Positions 1-10,313 of a stretch of 64,000 bases of DNA are shown here, piece by piece. Origin of the DNA: Caulobacteraceae bacterium. GTDB taxonomy: Bacteria > Pseudomonadota > Alphaproteobacteria > Caulobacterales > Aquidulcibacteraceae. Numbering within the stretch: the first letter of the stretch is position 1; each line of letters begins with the position of its first letter. The translations under genes were made by a program, and so were the position numbers. The stretch lies in assembly GCA_016703335.1 (NCBI GenBank), contig JADJCG010000001.1, positions 1-64,000 on the forward strand. The letters run 5' to 3'. Under the pieces are notes generated by a model, which was not told where the DNA came from, did no database searches, and saw only the letters and a program-made list of their open reading frames with translations.

Positions 1-1425
1 TTCGGCTCGGTGCTGCTGCGCAAAGTGAAGATCGAAGGCGAAGTGCGCTTCTGCGGCGCCCGCATCGCGCGCGATCTCGACATCAGCGACGGCGCCTCAT
101 TCCGCAATGAGCTAGGCGCAGCGGTCATGCTCTCCAATGCCGAGATCGGCGGACAAGTCTTCGGCGACACCGTGAAGATCGCAGGGATGCTCTGGTTGCA
201 GCATACCTCGATCGCGCGCAATCTCGACTTACGCGGCGCGGAAGTCGTGCATCGCACCTCGCTCAGCGGCAACACATACGGCCGCGCGATTGATGCAACG
301 AGCATTACGGTTGGCGGCGGCGCGATGCTGCAAGGCGCCAACGTCAAAGGCGAAGTCTTCTTCGCTGACGCGCGCATCGCCGGCTATTTCGCCTTCGGCG
401 GCGGCCGCTACATCAATCCCGGCGCCTGGGCCATCCGCGCACCGAACGCCCGCGTCGGCAGCAACCTCACATTCACGCTGCCCGAAAACGGCTTCGCACC
501 GCACGGCCAGAAGACCGTCATCGAAGGCGGCTGCAAACTCGATCGCGCGCGCATCGGTGGACGCCTCGCCTGGTCGCAGCTCGAATTGCGCGGCCCCGGC
601 CCGGATGGTACGCGCGGCGCCGTCTTCTCGTTCTCTGACGCCATCGTTGAAGGCGCCATCGAAGCGCGCGCACTCACCACACAACAAGACGCCGTCATCG
701 ACGCCGCCGGCGCCACTTGCGCTGCACTCGATGACGACGTGAAAAACGGGTGGGGCGCGGAAGCTGCCCGGCTCCGTCTCGAAGGCTTCGCCTATGGCCG
801 CATCGATGCGGACGCTGAAAAGTGGCGTTCGCGCCTCGGCTGGCTGAAACGCTCACGCCGCGACGGCGAGAAATTCTCACCGCAACCCTTCACCCATGCC
901 GCAAGCACCTACGCACGCATGGGTCGCCGCGAAGACGCACGCCGCGTGCAACTGGCGCAGCACGATCTACACACGCTCGCGGGCTCCGCTGGCCCATTCA
1001 CTTGGGCGCTCTCATCGCTCTTCGGCGTGATCGCCGGATACGGCCTCGCCCCGATCCGCATCGTACGCGCGCTTGTCTTGTTCTTGGTCATTGGCGTCGC
1101 CGGCGTACTGGCAATGAATGCCCAAGGCGCGCTGGTGAACACACGTGGCGCGGCCTGCAACGGCGCCGTCGAGCCGACGCTTTACGCGCTCGATGTCGCG
1201 CTCCCCATCGTAGATCTCGGCCAAGAAAGCCGATGTGCGCCCGGTCGCACCGCACGCGCAGAACTCTCACCAGGCGTCGCCGTCTCCGAAACCAGCGATT
1301 GGCGCTGGTTCGAAGGCGTCGCCCTCTGGCGCTGGGCGCACGCGCTCTACGCCTTGCTCGGCGCCATCCTCACCGGCCTCGCGGTAGTCACCTTCTCCGG
1401 CATCATGAAGCCAAAGGACGAGTGA
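1..1425 (+). CDS. Beta-helix repeat membrane protein, 5' end cut by window
   Basis: The frame is open from base 1, so the true start lies upstream; a GTG at 10 is only the first in-window candidate. About the first 240 residues are imperfect short repeats of the type hydrophobic-x-G-x-hydrophobic with A/G-rich turns (for example GEVRFCGARIARDLDISDG), which suggest a right-handed beta-helix or pentapeptide-like fold. The C-terminal part holds two hydrophobic segments, one near residues 335-365 and one at the very C-terminus, separated by a loop with two cysteines. This pattern matches membrane-anchored pentapeptide-repeat-like proteins of unknown role common in alphaproteobacteria. The function is not known; the fold call is an inference from repeat texture. 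Confidence 0.6.
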   Translation, partial: FGSVLLRKVKIEGEVRFCGARIARDLDISDGASFRNELGAAVMLSNAEIGGQVFGDTVKIAGMLWLQHTSIARNLDLRGAEVVHRTSLSGNTYGRAIDATSITVGGGAMLQGANVKGEVFFADARIAGYFAFGGGRYINPGAWAIRAPNARVGSNLTFTLPENGFAPHGQKTVIEGGCKLDRARIGGRLAWSQLELRGPGPDGTRGAVFSFSDAIVEGAIEARALTTQQDAVIDAAGATCAALDDDVKNGWGAEAARLRLEGFAYGRIDADAEKWRSRLGWLKRSRRDGEKFSPQPFTHAASTYARMGRREDARRVQLAQHDLHTLAGSAGPFTWALSSLFGVIAGYGLAPIRIVRALVLFLVIGVAGVLAMNAQGALVNTRGAACNGAVEPTLYALDVALPIVDLGQESRCAPGRTARAELSPGVAVSETSDWRWFEGVALWRWAHALYALLGAILTGLAVVTFSGIMKPKDE

Positions 1426-1493
1426 GCGATCTGCGGCGTCGCGCCTGGAAAGCTCAGCGTGACGCCAATTCCAACACCGTCGCAAAAGTAGCG

Positions 1494-1510
1494 CCTGAGC
1501 TTGTCGAAGG
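1494..1510. repeat. Dispersed CTGAGCTTGTCGAAGG-type motif
   Basis: The short motif CTGAGCTTGTCGAAGG lies in the gap between the beta-helix gene and the globin gene. The same core is, from general knowledge, scattered in intergenic regions of many sphingomonad and caulobacter-type genomes. Only this copy was noticed in the window. Confidence 0.4.
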
Positions 1511-1535
1511 CGGGCCGCACGCTGAGTATGTCCAC

Positions 1536-1952
1536 ATGAGCTTCGACGGCGCCTCCAACATCGAACGCAGCTTGGAGATCGCCGCCGAACGCGCCGGCGA
1601 TCTCACCGCTGACATCTACGCCCGGCTTTTCCGCGACTTTCCCGAAACCGAGCACCTCTTCGTCATGGATCGCGACGGCGGCGTTCGCGGCAACATGCTC
1701 TCGCACGCCTTCAACACCATTCTGGATTTCATCGGCGAGCGCCGCTACGCGCACAACTTTATCTCAAGCGAGATCGTCACCCATATCGGCTACGAAGTCC
1801 CGCCGGACGCCTTCGCCTCATTCTTCACCGTGATGCGCGACGAACTCCGCGCCGCCTGCGGCCCACAATGGTCGCCCGAGATGGAGGACGCATGGCGCCG
1901 TCTCCTCATTGACCTCGAACGCTACGTCGCCCGCCCCACCCACGTCGCCTGA
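1536..1952 (+). CDS. Globin-family heme protein
   Basis: A 138-residue single-domain globin. The run THIGYEVP carries the candidate proximal histidine in an H-x-x-Y-x-V-P context, as in flavohemoglobin/bacterial globin F-helices, and the total length fits a bare globin with no reductase domain. The likely role is heme-based binding of O2 or NO in the cytoplasm. The frame stays open far upstream, but that part is antisense-like noise inside the previous gene; ATG at 1536 gives the family length and starts with MSFDGASNIERSLE, a plausible A-helix. No strong ribosome site is seen. It lies 110 bp after the beta-helix gene on the same strand. Confidence 0.7.
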   Translation: MSFDGASNIERSLEIAAERAGDLTADIYARLFRDFPETEHLFVMDRDGGVRGNMLSHAFNTILDFIGERRYAHNFISSEIVTHIGYEVPPDAFASFFTVMRDELRAACGPQWSPEMEDAWRRLLIDLERYVARPTHVA

Positions 1953-1963
1953 ACGGCCGCGAC

Positions 1964-2392
1964 CTAGCGCAACACGCTGCCAAAGCCTTTGCCAGTTGGT
2001 TGCGGGCTCAAGCGAATGAGGCGACTTTCCGAAACAGCCGCCGTGCGGTGCTTAACCGCCTCGCGATAAACCGGATCGCGGATCATCGAAACGAACGCGG
2101 CTGGATTTGGATATTCGGCGATGAATACCAAGTCCCAGCGCTCATCTTCTGGACCAATGACGATACCGTCGAAGCGAGCGACATAGTGTTGGCGCCCGCC
2201 GAGGCGTTCAAACACTGGCGCGCTTTCGCGGGCATACGCCTTGTAGGCCTCAACGCCCGTCGCCTCGCGACCGTCCTCGTATGTCGCGCGCTCGCGCAGA
2301 CGCACCAAGTTGAGCATGTGGATCGGCCCCTCATCCGGCAGCGCCTGGAAAGCGGCAAATTGTTCTTTTGTCGGATTGATCAGATCGCTCAT
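1964..2392 (-). CDS. DUF1330/NIPSNAP-like ferredoxin-fold protein
   Basis: 142 residues. It contains GPIHMLNLVRLRERA, the DUF1330 signature strand with a following A-x-Y-E-D-G segment, and a second strand region RWDLVFIAEYPNPAAFVSM. Members are small alpha-beta barrel dimers resembling NIPSNAP and monooxygenase-like proteins with no well-defined substrate. ATG at 2392 was chosen because the 24 codons upstream are low in family similarity and MSDLINPT is a typical start. It is convergent with the globin gene (11 bp between stops), and divergent from the membrane protein at 2458. Confidence 0.7.
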   Translation of the reverse strand: MSDLINPTKEQFAAFQALPDEGPIHMLNLVRLRERATYEDGREATGVEAYKAYARESAPVFERLGGRQHYVARFDGIVIGPEDERWDLVFIAEYPNPAAFVSMIRDPVYREAVKHRTAAVSESRLIRLSPQPTGKGFGSVLR

Positions 2393-2457
2393 GCGGGCTC
2401 CGTGCGTGTGGGTTGACGGTAGCCGCCCCTCAGCGCAAGGCAAGGCCGGGAGCGGGC

Positions 2458-3030
2458 ATGACACTTTTCGAATTTGTGCTGGCGTTTTCTTCCGTGATCT
2501 CGGCGCTAGCGCTCGGACATTTACTCGCCGGCGCGGTCCACATACTGCGCCGCCGCCATCTGGTTCGCTTTTCGCTCACGCATGCACTCTGGATGTACGC
2601 CACCCTCGCCATGACGATGGGCAATTGGGCCGCCGATTGGAGCCTGCGCGCACTCACCGAATGGCCCGCTTGGACGGTGCTCTGGCTGATCACCAGCAAG
2701 ATCGCGCAATACGCGCTGTGTGTTTTCGTGACGCCTGAATTCCGCGCCGAAGATGAGAAGATAGACCTCGTCGCGTTTTACGATCGCGAAGGCCGCAACG
2801 TCCTTTGGGCGATGATCGCCTTTTGCTTCATTGCCTTTCTGTTCAACATTGCCTTCTCCGGCTTTTACGGCTCTTGGCTGCGCGACTCCGTCATAACGAT
2901 CGTCGCCTTCGCCTTTACGGTTCTGGCGCTCATCATTAGGGCGCGCTGGGCGCAGACAGTCACCGCCGCCGCGATCGCTGCGCTTTCAACCTATTTTTTG
3001 ATCGCCACCAGCACTCTCGGCACAGGTTAG
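2458..3030 (+). CDS. Hypothetical multi-pass membrane protein
   Basis: 190 residues with about five or six hydrophobic segments: FEFVLAFSSVISALALGHLL at the N-terminus, a W-rich segment around residues 40-75, and two further helices near residues 115-175. The ATG at 2458 is preceded by GGGAGCGGGC and begins directly with the first membrane helix; an earlier in-frame start at 2413 would add a basic non-conserved tail. No family is recognised with confidence. It precedes purD by 49 bp on the same strand. Confidence 0.55.
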   Translation: MTLFEFVLAFSSVISALALGHLLAGAVHILRRRHLVRFSLTHALWMYATLAMTMGNWAADWSLRALTEWPAWTVLWLITSKIAQYALCVFVTPEFRAEDEKIDLVAFYDREGRNVLWAMIAFCFIAFLFNIAFSGFYGSWLRDSVITIVAFAFTVLALIIRARWAQTVTAAAIAALSTYFLIATSTLGTG

Positions 3031-3079
3031 CGGCGCGCGCGCTTGACCCTGGGCGCGTCCGGTCGCAATCCACCTCCCC

Positions 3080-4608
<1,529 letters not shown>

Positions 4609-4611
4609 ACT

Positions 4612-5685
4612 GAACCAACTGCCGACCCGCACGCAGACTTCAAAGGCACCAAGCCCGTCGAAGAGCGCCACAAACTCGACGACGTCGCGCTCGATGCGTG
4701 GATGAAGTCCAACGTCGAAGGCTATGCTGGCCCGCTGAGCATCAATCAGTTCAAAGGCGGCCAATCCAACCCAACCTATCAACTCGTCACGCCATCGCGC
4801 AAATACGTGCTGCGCAAGAAACCAGGCGGCAAACTCCTGCCGTCCGCGCATGCCGTCGACCGCGAGTTCCGCGTCATGTCCGCGCTCTACCCGACAGGCT
4901 TCCCCGTCGCGAAACAGTACGCGCTCTGCACCGACGACAGCGTCCTCGGCGCGATGTTCTACGTCATGGAAATGGTTGAAGGCCGCGTGCTCTGGAACGG
5001 CGCGCTGCCGGAGATGAGCAAGGAAGATCGCCGCACCACTTACGAAAACAAAATCGCGACGCTCGCCAAACTCCACAACACCGATCACGTCGCCATCGGC
5101 CTCGGCGATTACGGCAAGCCCGGCAATTATTTCGGCCGCCAGATCGATCGCTGGTCGAAGCAATACAAGCTCAGCGAAACCGAAACCATCGACGAGATGA
5201 ACCGTCTCATCGAATGGCTGCCGCAAACCATTCCCGCAGGCGAACGCACCGGCATCGTCCACGGCGACTATCGTCTCGACAATCTTGTGCTCCACACAAG
5301 CGAACCGCGCGTCATCGCGGTGCTGGATTGGGAGCTTTCAACGCTCGGCGATCCGCTCGGCGATTTTACTTATTACCTGATGAACTGGGTCATGCCGCAC
5401 GACGGCCGCTCCGGCCTCGGCGGCGTGGATCTCGCGCCACTCGGCATTCCCACGCTCGAGGAAACCGTAAAGCTCTATTGCGCGCAAACCGGCCGCGACG
5501 GCATTCCTGAACTCGATTGGTACTTCTCCTACAACGCCTTCCGTCTCGCCTGCATCTTGCAAGGCATCGCCGGCCGCGTTCGCGACGGCACCGCCGCCAG
5601 CGCGCACGCCGCGCAAATGATCCAACGCATCCGCCCGCTCGCAGCCGCGTCCTTCCACTACGCGCAAAAGGCCGGCCTCAAGTGA
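4612..5685 (+). CDS. APH-family phosphotransferase (ACAD10/LvaA-like), 5' end lost
   Basis: Aminoglycoside-phosphotransferase fold kinase of the group linked to acyl-CoA metabolism. Visible marks: FKGGQSNPTYQL (nucleotide loop), YVLRKKPGG (ATP-binding Lys), GIVHGDYRLDNLVL (catalytic loop with Asp) and VLDWELSTLGDP (metal-binding Asp). Relatives fused or paired with acyl-CoA dehydrogenases phosphorylate 4-hydroxyacyl-CoA. The first in-frame ATG is at 4702, but conserved family sequence (ADPHADFKGTKPVEERHKLD) is readable upstream from 4612, so the real start lies inside the artefactual tract. Its stop overlaps the next gene by GTGA. Confidence 0.85.
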   Translation, partial: EPTADPHADFKGTKPVEERHKLDDVALDAWMKSNVEGYAGPLSINQFKGGQSNPTYQLVTPSRKYVLRKKPGGKLLPSAHAVDREFRVMSALYPTGFPVAKQYALCTDDSVLGAMFYVMEMVEGRVLWNGALPEMSKEDRRTTYENKIATLAKLHNTDHVAIGLGDYGKPGNYFGRQIDRWSKQYKLSETETIDEMNRLIEWLPQTIPAGERTGIVHGDYRLDNLVLHTSEPRVIAVLDWELSTLGDPLGDFTYYLMNWVMPHDGRSGLGGVDLAPLGIPTLEETVKLYCAQTGRDGIPELDWYFSYNAFRLACILQGIAGRVRDGTAASAHAAQMIQRIRPLAAASFHYAQKAGLK

Positions 5686-6116
5686 ACGAGCGTCAACGCG
5701 ATCTATTCCTTTACGAATGGTCGCGCAGCCGCACGCCCGGCCAGATGGCGAGCTCCCTCCGCGGCGCCTTCATCGGCGCACTCGGCGGCGTACTGTTCAC
5801 GCTCATGCTGATCGGCGACATCGGCGGCGATCGCGGCAACTACACCGGCCTCTCCGCGATCATCCCGTTCATCGAACGCGGCGGCGCATTGCTTGTTATG
5901 TCCGTCGGCGCTTTCGCCGGCATCGGCTTTGTTCTGGCCAACCGCGTGTTCGCCTCACAAGAAGCGATGTACCAATCCATGCTCGCCACCGGCGCCCAAC
6001 CGCCGGCGCAGAAGCCCGTCATGCAAGGCGCCGACCGCTGGCCGGCGATTGCGGTAGGCATCGCCTTCGCTGTGATCGCTGGCTTCATTGCCTTCGTCTG
6101 GATCACGCTGGGTTAG
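5682..6116 (+). CDS. Hypothetical membrane protein
   Basis: 144 residues starting at GTG 5682, whose GTGA overlaps the kinase stop, implying translational coupling. The start reads VNERQRDLFLYEWSRSRTPG; three hydrophobic segments follow (about residues 24-42, 58-82 and 118-143). Homologues of this size occur next to the phosphotransferase in related genomes as far as I recall, but no function is known. The context suggests a role near acyl-CoA or fatty-acid metabolism; this is inference only. Confidence 0.6.
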   Translation: MNERQRDLFLYEWSRSRTPGQMASSLRGAFIGALGGVLFTLMLIGDIGGDRGNYTGLSAIIPFIERGGALLVMSVGAFAGIGFVLANRVFASQEAMYQSMLATGAQPPAQKPVMQGADRWPAIAVGIAFAVIAGFIAFVWITLG

Positions 6117-6192
6117 CGACGAAAAGCGGGCGTAAAGAGTTGACGCCGCCAGCCCTCGGGCGGATCAAAACCGCACCAAACGGGGGATTCTC

Positions 6193-7509
6193 ATGCTGCA
6201 ACGCGCAATGACCTTCGCCGGAGCGCTCGCCGCGCTCGCGACGTTGTCGAGTTCAGGCTTCGCACAAGACACCGCACAAGTGCGCGCCGCGACCATCATC
6301 CATGCCGGACGCTTGCTCGCCGACGCATCGACCGGCCGCATCCTCACCGAGCAATCCATCCTCGTCGGCGCCGATGGCAACATCATCGCCATCCAGCCGG
6401 GCTACGTCACGCAAGACGGCGTGCCGGTTGTCGATCAGCGCAATCGCTTCGTGCTGCCGGGCCTCATCGACAGCCACGTCCACCTTACCAGCGAACTCGG
6501 CACCGATCAGATTATCGAAGAAGTCACGCTCACCGCATCCGACGCCGCACTTCGCGGCGCTGAGAATGCGCGCATCACTTTGATGGCCGGCTTCACCACC
6601 GTCGCCGACCTCGGCGCCAACAATGACGCGATCTTCGCGCTCCGCCGCGCCATCGCTGAACGCCGCGTCCCCGGCCCACGCATCATCGCCGCAGGCTCGG
6701 CTGTCACGCCAGACGGCGGCCACGCCGACGCCAACGGCTTTGCGCCAGACGTGCTCAACGTCCTGCGCAGCCCGTCCGCATGCTCTGGCGCTGATGCCTG
6801 CCGCCGCGCCGTGCGCCGCCAGATCCAAGCCGGCGCCGACATCATCAAGATCACCGCCACCGGTGGCGTACTCTCGAACACCGCCGCGGGCGTCAATCAG
6901 CAATTCAGCGACGAAGAGATGCAAGCCATCGTCGAAGCCGCGCACGCCATGGGCCGGCGCGTCACCGCACACGCGCACGGCGCCGGCGGCATCAACGCCG
7001 CCCTCCGCGCCGGCGTCGATTCCATCGAGCACGGCTCCTACACCGATGCAGAATCTCTGCGTCTCTTCCGCCAGCATCACGCCTACCTGATCCCGACCAT
7101 CCTCGCAGGCGTCACGGTTGAAGAACTGGCCGACCGCGGCGGCGTGCTGACGCCGAACCAAGCTGCGAAAGCCCGCGAAGTCGGCACCCGTATGCGCCAA
7201 TCGATCCTGAACGCGCGCCGCGCCGGCGTGCGCGTCGCCTTCGGCACCGATAGCGGCGTTTCGCAACACGGCATCAACGCCCGCGAATTCCAGTTCCTGG
7301 TCGAAGGCGGCTACACGCCCATGCAAGCCATCGCGATCGCCACCGTGAACGCCGCCGACCACCTGCAGCTCAACACCGTCGCCGGCCGCATCGCCCCCGG
7401 CATGGCCGCCGACATCATCGGCGTCGACGGCGATCCGACCCAGGACGTCACGACGCTGATGAACGTCCCGTTCGTGATGGCGCGCGGGACGATCGCCAAG
7501 AACGACTGA
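6193..7509 (+). CDS. Secreted amidohydrolase (imidazolonepropionase-like)
   Basis: 438 residues with an N-terminal signal peptide (cleavage likely after GFAQ). It is a metal-dependent hydrolase with the composite beta-sandwich and TIM barrel: FVLPGLIDSHVHL (metal HxH), IIKITATGG, VTAHAHGAGG (metal His), GVDSIEHGSY and VAFGTDSG (metal Asp). This subgroup includes periplasmic Xaa-Pro and prolidase-like amidohydrolases; the exact substrate cannot be read from sequence. ATG at 6193 is preceded by GGGGGATTCTC. It appears monocistronic, followed by a G/C-rich hairpin. Confidence 0.85.
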   Translation: MLQRAMTFAGALAALATLSSSGFAQDTAQVRAATIIHAGRLLADASTGRILTEQSILVGADGNIIAIQPGYVTQDGVPVVDQRNRFVLPGLIDSHVHLTSELGTDQIIEEVTLTASDAALRGAENARITLMAGFTTVADLGANNDAIFALRRAIAERRVPGPRIIAAGSAVTPDGGHADANGFAPDVLNVLRSPSACSGADACRRAVRRQIQAGADIIKITATGGVLSNTAAGVNQQFSDEEMQAIVEAAHAMGRRVTAHAHGAGGINAALRAGVDSIEHGSYTDAESLRLFRQHHAYLIPTILAGVTVEELADRGGVLTPNQAAKAREVGTRMRQSILNARRAGVRVAFGTDSGVSQHGINAREFQFLVEGGYTPMQAIAIATVNAADHLQLNTVAGRIAPGMAADIIGVDGDPTQDVTTLMNVPFVMARGTIAKND

Positions 7510-7537
7510 TCGTTTCGCTTCCGTTTTCCTGACCTCG

Positions 7538-7556
7538 CCCCGGCCCTGAGCCGGGG
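7538..7556 (+). terminator. Hairpin after amidohydrolase gene
   Basis: CCCCGGC and GCCGGGG (7538-7544 and 7550-7556) can pair around a five-base loop, 28 bp after the amidohydrolase stop. There is no T-run, so it may be a rho-independent-like stem, a 3' stabiliser or a small repeat. Confidence 0.4.
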
Positions 7557-7611
7557 TGCGAGCCGGGAAGCGTTGGTTCTCACACCCGCCAAACCACGCT
7601 AAGCAAATCCC

Positions 7612-8544
7612 ATGCTTCGAGTGATCGCAAAGGGTGGTGCGGAGGTGGCGTGTGAAGACACGTCAGCGCTCTGGTACGACCTAGAATCCCCTGACGAAGG
7701 CGAAGAGCGCGACGTCGAGACCCAACTCGGCATCGACGTGCCGACGCCCGCCGAACGCTCCGCCTTCGAAGAATCCGCCCGCTACTACGAAGAGGGCGAC
7801 GCGCTCCACCTCACCGCGACGCTCCTGGGCCGCCGCGACGAAGGCATGCTCGTCTCCGGCGCGGTCACGTTCATTCTGGCCAAAGGCAAGCTCGTCACCG
7901 TGCGCCAAGTGCGCCCCCGCGCGTTCGACATCGGCCCAGGCCGCGCCTCCGCGCGCATCGGCTCCGCACAAACCGGCGCCGATGTTTTGATGGCGCTTGT
8001 CGAAGGCGCAGCTGAACGCCTCGCCGACATGCTCGCCGAAGCCACCCGCGACGCCAATCTGCTCTCAGTGCAAGTCTTCGCCAAGGAAGGCACGCCAGAT
8101 CTTCCGGACGCACTCCGTGAACTCGGCCGCATCGGCGCGCTCGCAGCCATCGCGCATGACTCGCTCTCAAGCCTGCAGCGTCTTCTGGTTTACGCGCGCG
8201 CCAGCAAAGGCAAACACGGCCTCGACGTACCGCGCATCTCCGCGCTCGCGCGCGATGTTGGCGAACTCGAGCGCATCGCCGAGATCATGCAGCCGCGCCT
8301 TTCGTATCTGCAAGACGCGATGCTCGGCCTCATCAACGCCACGCAAACCAACGTGCTGAAAGCGCTCTCGCTCGCAACCATCGCGTTCGTGCCGCCGACA
8401 CTCATCGCCTCGATCTTCGGCATGAACTTCAAAGCCATGACATGGTTCGACGCGCCATGGGGCCCATGGGTCGGCTTTGCGTTAATGTTCGCCGCTCCGG
8501 CGATTTTGTTCGCCATTGCGCGCTGGCGGCGCTGGTTCTCGTAG
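7612..8544 (+). CDS. CorA/ZntB-type divalent cation transporter
   Basis: 310 residues, inner membrane. A long acidic cytoplasmic N-domain is followed by a stalk helix and two C-terminal membrane helices; the hallmark GMN is present in SIFGMNFKAM at the end of the first helix, followed by a short periplasmic loop and the second helix with a basic tail (ARWRRWFS). CorA proteins are pentameric channels for Mg2+ or Co2+, while ZntB relatives move Zn2+; the sequence does not settle the ion. ATG at 7612 fits the family length. Confidence 0.85.
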   Translation: MLRVIAKGGAEVACEDTSALWYDLESPDEGEERDVETQLGIDVPTPAERSAFEESARYYEEGDALHLTATLLGRRDEGMLVSGAVTFILAKGKLVTVRQVRPRAFDIGPGRASARIGSAQTGADVLMALVEGAAERLADMLAEATRDANLLSVQVFAKEGTPDLPDALRELGRIGALAAIAHDSLSSLQRLLVYARASKGKHGLDVPRISALARDVGELERIAEIMQPRLSYLQDAMLGLINATQTNVLKALSLATIAFVPPTLIASIFGMNFKAMTWFDAPWGPWVGFALMFAAPAILFAIARWRRWFS

Positions 8545-8619
8545 GCGCGTTAGGAGATTGCCTCACTCGCGCCGCAACTCGCCAATACCGCGTGGGCAAC
8601 AGCCTTGAGGAGCATACGC

Positions 8620-8853
8620 ATGAAATACGTAATCTTGGCGGCAGCAGCCGCCGTTACGCTCGCCGGTTGCGGCACGCAAATGGGTGATCGCATGGCCTCG
8701 GGCGCGGCGATCGGCGCCGGCACTGGCGCTGTATTCGGCGGCGTTGGCGCGCTTCCTGGCGCTGTCGTAGGCGCAGCCGTCGGCGGTCTCACCTCGCCCG
8801 AGCAAGTCAATCTCGGCGAACCCGTCTGGGACGATAAGGACGGCGACAACTGA
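8620..8853 (+). CDS. Small glycine-zipper lipoprotein
   Basis: 77 residues: MKYVILAAAAAVTLAGC is a lipoprotein signal with lipobox L-A-G-C, followed by a glycine-zipper stretch (SGAAIGAGTGAVFGGVGALPG) and an acidic tail. Such osmotically induced or YMGG-type lipoproteins sit at the outer membrane; the role is unknown. The start is fixed by the TTGAGGAG ribosome site at 8605-8612, eight bases before ATG; an upstream TTG start would overlap that site. Confidence 0.75.
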   Translation: MKYVILAAAAAVTLAGCGTQMGDRMASGAAIGAGTGAVFGGVGALPGAVVGAAVGGLTSPEQVNLGEPVWDDKDGDN

Positions 8854-8930
8854 TTGAATTGAGCGGCGTCCGCGCTTAGAGCATCGCGCGGGCGTCCGTC
8901 TGTTCTGCGGGAGTGCCCGAGGACAGAGTT

Positions 8931-9452
8931 ATGGCTTCGCTGGAATTCACCCGTCGCTACGCGATGGCGCATCGCCTGTTGGCGACCAAAAGTCCCAAGT
9001 GCGCAATCCCGCACGGGCACAACGAGTTCGTCACCGTACGGCTCGATCCGCTGACGGCCTTCAAATTCTCCGACACAAATTCCACCGCCCCGTTCGAAGC
9101 GGTGAAGAAGCGCTGGCACAGCTGGATCGACGATCAGGTCGATCACGCGCTGCACCTAGGCGAGAATGATCCGCTAATCGGCTACTTCCGCGAGCACGAA
9201 CCCGCACTCCTGAAACAGATCATGACCTTCCAAGGCGACCCAACCACCGAAGCGCTCGCCGCCTGCTTCTTCCTAAAACTCACCGCTTTCATCGCCGACG
9301 ACAAACTCCCCTTCACCGTCCGCGAAGTCCGCATCGAAGAGACGCCGACGAACACGGTTGTCGCAACCCGCGAGACTTTCGACCCCGCCACCTGCGGCCT
9401 GCGCCCAGGCGCGTGGCCGTGGCGCGCGGATACCAGCATCAACGATCTCTAA
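8931..9452 (+). CDS. 6-pyruvoyl-tetrahydropterin synthase / QueD-family protein
   Basis: 173 residues. The C-x3-H-G-H motif (KCAIPHGHNEF) supplies the catalytic Cys and two zinc-binding His of the PTPS/6-carboxytetrahydropterin synthase fold; another His lies near MAHRLL. Later segments (PFTVREVRIEETPTNTV) match the C-terminal strand with its conserved Glu. The protein is longer than a minimal QueD (about 120 residues), so it may be a divergent paralogue; queuosine or folate-type pterin chemistry is likely. ATG 8931 has GAGGACAG upstream; the GTG at 8913 is less likely. Confidence 0.7.
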   Translation: MASLEFTRRYAMAHRLLATKSPKCAIPHGHNEFVTVRLDPLTAFKFSDTNSTAPFEAVKKRWHSWIDDQVDHALHLGENDPLIGYFREHEPALLKQIMTFQGDPTTEALAACFFLKLTAFIADDKLPFTVREVRIEETPTNTVVATRETFDPATCGLRPGAWPWRADTSINDL

Positions 9453-9465
9453 TCTGTCTTTGACC

Positions 9466-9482
9466 GCCGGCGCCTCGCCGGC
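9466..9482 (+). terminator. Hairpin after the QueD-like gene
   Basis: GCCGGCG and CGCCGGC pair perfectly around CCT, 13 bp after the stop codon. It is G/C-rich without a clear T-tail; it is probably a transcription-end or RNA-stabilising stem. Confidence 0.4.
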
Positions 9483-9545
9483 GACGGTGCTGCGAGCATC
9501 AGCCGCGCTCAAGGTCTGATGGGTTGCTTGCGCGGGTCTGCTAGG

Positions 9546-9743
9546 ATGCGTGCATGGCTCGCGAAGTTTTTCCTCGTCTGCGGTGGCGCCGTCGTGTGGC
9601 ATGGCGTGGTCAATGGCTCTGACCGAGGCTCCGTCGCCACCACGCGTGAACTTTTTGAGGAAGCATGGCGCCTAGCGCTGCAGGCAAAGGCCGTCAGTCC
9701 CGACGACGCCGGTCGTGTGCAGTTTCGTTTTACTTCGCCTTGA
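9546..9743 (+). CDS. Small hypothetical protein, doubtful
   Basis: A 65-codon frame beginning MRAWLAKFFLVCGG, whose N-terminus is a short hydrophobic segment, with a polar C-terminal half. It ends 18 bp before yjdM. No family is recognised and an overlapping frame on the other strand is of similar length, so coding status is uncertain. An alternative start lies at 9519. Confidence 0.3.
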   Translation: MRAWLAKFFLVCGGAVVWHGVVNGSDRGSVATTRELFEEAWRLALQAKAVSPDDAGRVQFRFTSP

Positions 9744-9761
9744 AAGGTACACTCGACCAAA

Positions 9762-10100
9762 ATGAGCGATCTGCCGCCTTGTCCTAATTGTCATTCGTCC
9801 TTGTCGTATGAAGACGGGTCGCTCTTAGTGTGCCCGGAGTGCGCGCACGAATGGTCACCCGTCGCTGCCGCCGTCGAAGCGCAGTCCAGCGGCATACGCG
9901 ACGCCAATGGCAAGCTGCTGCAGGACGGCGACACGGTAACAGTCATCAAGGATCTCAAGATCAAAGGCTCATCGCAAGTCGTGAAGGTGGGCACGAAAGT
10001 AAAGAACATCCGCCTTGTCGGCGGCGATCACGACATCGATTGCCGCATCGACGGCATTGGAGCGATGAAGCTCAAATCCGAGTTCGTGAAGAAGGTCTAA
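9762..10100 (+). CDS. yjdM: YjdM/PhnA-type zinc-ribbon protein
   Basis: 112 residues. The N-terminal zinc ribbon has two CxxC pairs (CPNCHSS and CPECAHEW), followed by the characteristic C-domain: DANGKLLQDGDTVTVIKDLK and SQVVKVGTKVKNIRLV. The family was once named alkylphosphonate uptake protein PhnA, but that role is not demonstrated; the length and domain order are standard. It appears to be transcribed alone. Confidence 0.93.
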   Translation: MSDLPPCPNCHSSLSYEDGSLLVCPECAHEWSPVAAAVEAQSSGIRDANGKLLQDGDTVTVIKDLKIKGSSQVVKVGTKVKNIRLVGGDHDIDCRIDGIGAMKLKSEFVKKV

Positions 10101-10313
10101 GTTGCATCGGCGCTCCTGGGGCGGCGGGCGCTCATGTGTTTCCCAAGCGGTGTCAGACACACACTACAGCGGACTTCATCGCCGAATTGAACGCCGGCGT
10201 TCTAGAGTTTAAAGCGTATGGATGTGCTTGGATTAGAGAACGTGCGCGATGTGCCGCTCCGTGAAGTTGCATTGAAGCATTCGGCGCAAGCTGTTGCCGA
10301 GCGGGCCGAATAG

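Noticed and set aside
822..1535. In-frame N-terminal extension of the globin
   Set aside because: Arg-rich sequence overlapping the upstream gene in another frame; the globin fold is complete from 1536.
6253..7362. Minus-strand open frame (about 370 codons)
   Set aside because: Antisense to the amidohydrolase, no conserved motif.
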